From Rikenellaceae bacterium UBA1749 (GTDB taxonomy: Bacteria; Bacteroidota; Bacteroidia; Bacteroidales; Rikenellaceae): a DNA stretch of 33,628 bases. Position 1 is the first letter of the stretch. Each line of letters starts with the position of its first letter. Below the pieces are notes generated by a model that searched no databases, had not been told where the DNA came from, and was given only the letters and a program-made list of their open reading frames with translations. The stretch is from contig DCHP01000007.1 of NCBI GenBank assembly GCA_002315675.1, forward strand, positions 1 to 33,628. The letters are read 5' to 3'. Shown piece by piece: positions 33,383 through 33,628 of the stretch. Position numbers and translations under genes: made by a program.

Positions 33383-33628
33383 ATGGAATTTTTAGTAGAA
33401 ATTCTAGTCCCTATTGGGATATGCGTAGTTCTTCCATGCCTTATTGTATTTCTGATTGTATGGGACAAGAGAAACGAAATTAACCGGAAGACCGAAGTTG
33501 CACTTAAAGCCATTGAGAATGGTGCTCATGTAGATCCTAATTATTTTTCCAGACAAGATTATCCAAAAACGGTAAAAGGTAAAGTCTTCAGGTACCTTAC
33601 AAGGGCGCTACTATCGTTGGGATTAGGT
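33383..33628 (+). CDS. DUF6249 membrane protein, 3' end beyond the window
   Basis: The first 82 codons are present and the frame runs off the right edge. The N-terminus is a membrane helix (about 5-27, VEILVPIGICVVLPCLIVFL). A basic stretch and the NRKTEVALKAIENG motif follow, which I recognise from DUF6249 proteins. In Bacteroidota these are commonly encoded beside ECF sigma-factor genes. The ECF-like promoter directly upstream fits that context. The rest of the gene and any sigma gene lie outside the window. Confidence 0.78.
   Translation, partial: MEFLVEILVPIGICVVLPCLIVFLIVWDKRNEINRKTEVALKAIENGAHVDPNYFSRQDYPKTVKGKVFRYLTRALLSLGLG

Overview
The window looks like an ordinary stretch of chromosome from a member of the Bacteroidota, most likely order Bacteroidales. 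The evidence is moderate-to-low GC, no obvious Shine-Dalgarno sites, repeated matches to the Bacteroides-type -7 box TAnnTTTG in front of genes, a short Hc1/histone H1-like gene, lineage-typical proteins (DUF4919, DUF6249, stand-alone MnmD, archaeal-type GlmM, GH127 and GH20 lipoproteins) and a LeuRS with an extra insertion. I cannot name the genus. There is no rRNA, tRNA, CRISPR array, intact insertion sequence or phage module.

Layout. 55-909 (-): secreted alpha/beta hydrolase. 1065-8331 (-): a tight operon of a 157-aa membrane protein, S41 lipoprotein protease, leuS, yitT-like permease and M23 endopeptidase. 8446-10473 (-): GH127-like lipoprotein with its own terminator, divergent from the histone-like gene at 10668-10838 (+). 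10987-12740 (-): grpE-dnaJ, preceded by a glycosyltransferase (12775-13884, -). A second, divergent glycosyltransferase lies at 14221-15405 (+), and the 336-bp gap between the two holds a small transposable element. 15326-17858 (-): CPBP protease, YbgC-like thioesterase and MacB-like permease, divergent from glmM (17909-19279, +). 19452-21426 (-): mnmD, thiE and an acidic small protein. 21648-30771 (+): ligA, dapA, DUF4919, lpdA, dnaB and a GH20 hexosaminidase. 30982-33253 (+): thrB-thrC. 33383-end (+): start of a DUF6249 membrane protein behind an ECF-type promoter.

Functional themes. Most genes are housekeeping: translation (leuS, mnmD), protein folding (grpE, dnaJ), replication and repair (ligA, dnaB), amino-acid and cell-wall precursors (dapA, thrB, thrC, glmM), cofactor synthesis (thiE) and envelope turnover (M23, S41). 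The accessory part is glycan-related: two exported glycosidases and two GT4-like transferases.

Most notable is a previously unannotated 121-bp element at 14045-14165. It has perfect 12-bp terminal inverted repeats starting GTAA and a perfect 8-bp target duplication (GTTCAATT), which is the signature of a non-autonomous IS66-family element (MITE). Other points of interest are an ECF promoter at 33332-33355, overlapping back-to-back promoters between glmM and the permease, likely leaderless mRNAs, a 13-bp inverted repeat between thiE and mnmD, and atypical active-site residues in the M23 peptidase and one glycosyltransferase. I found no convincing new multi-gene defence or metabolic system.
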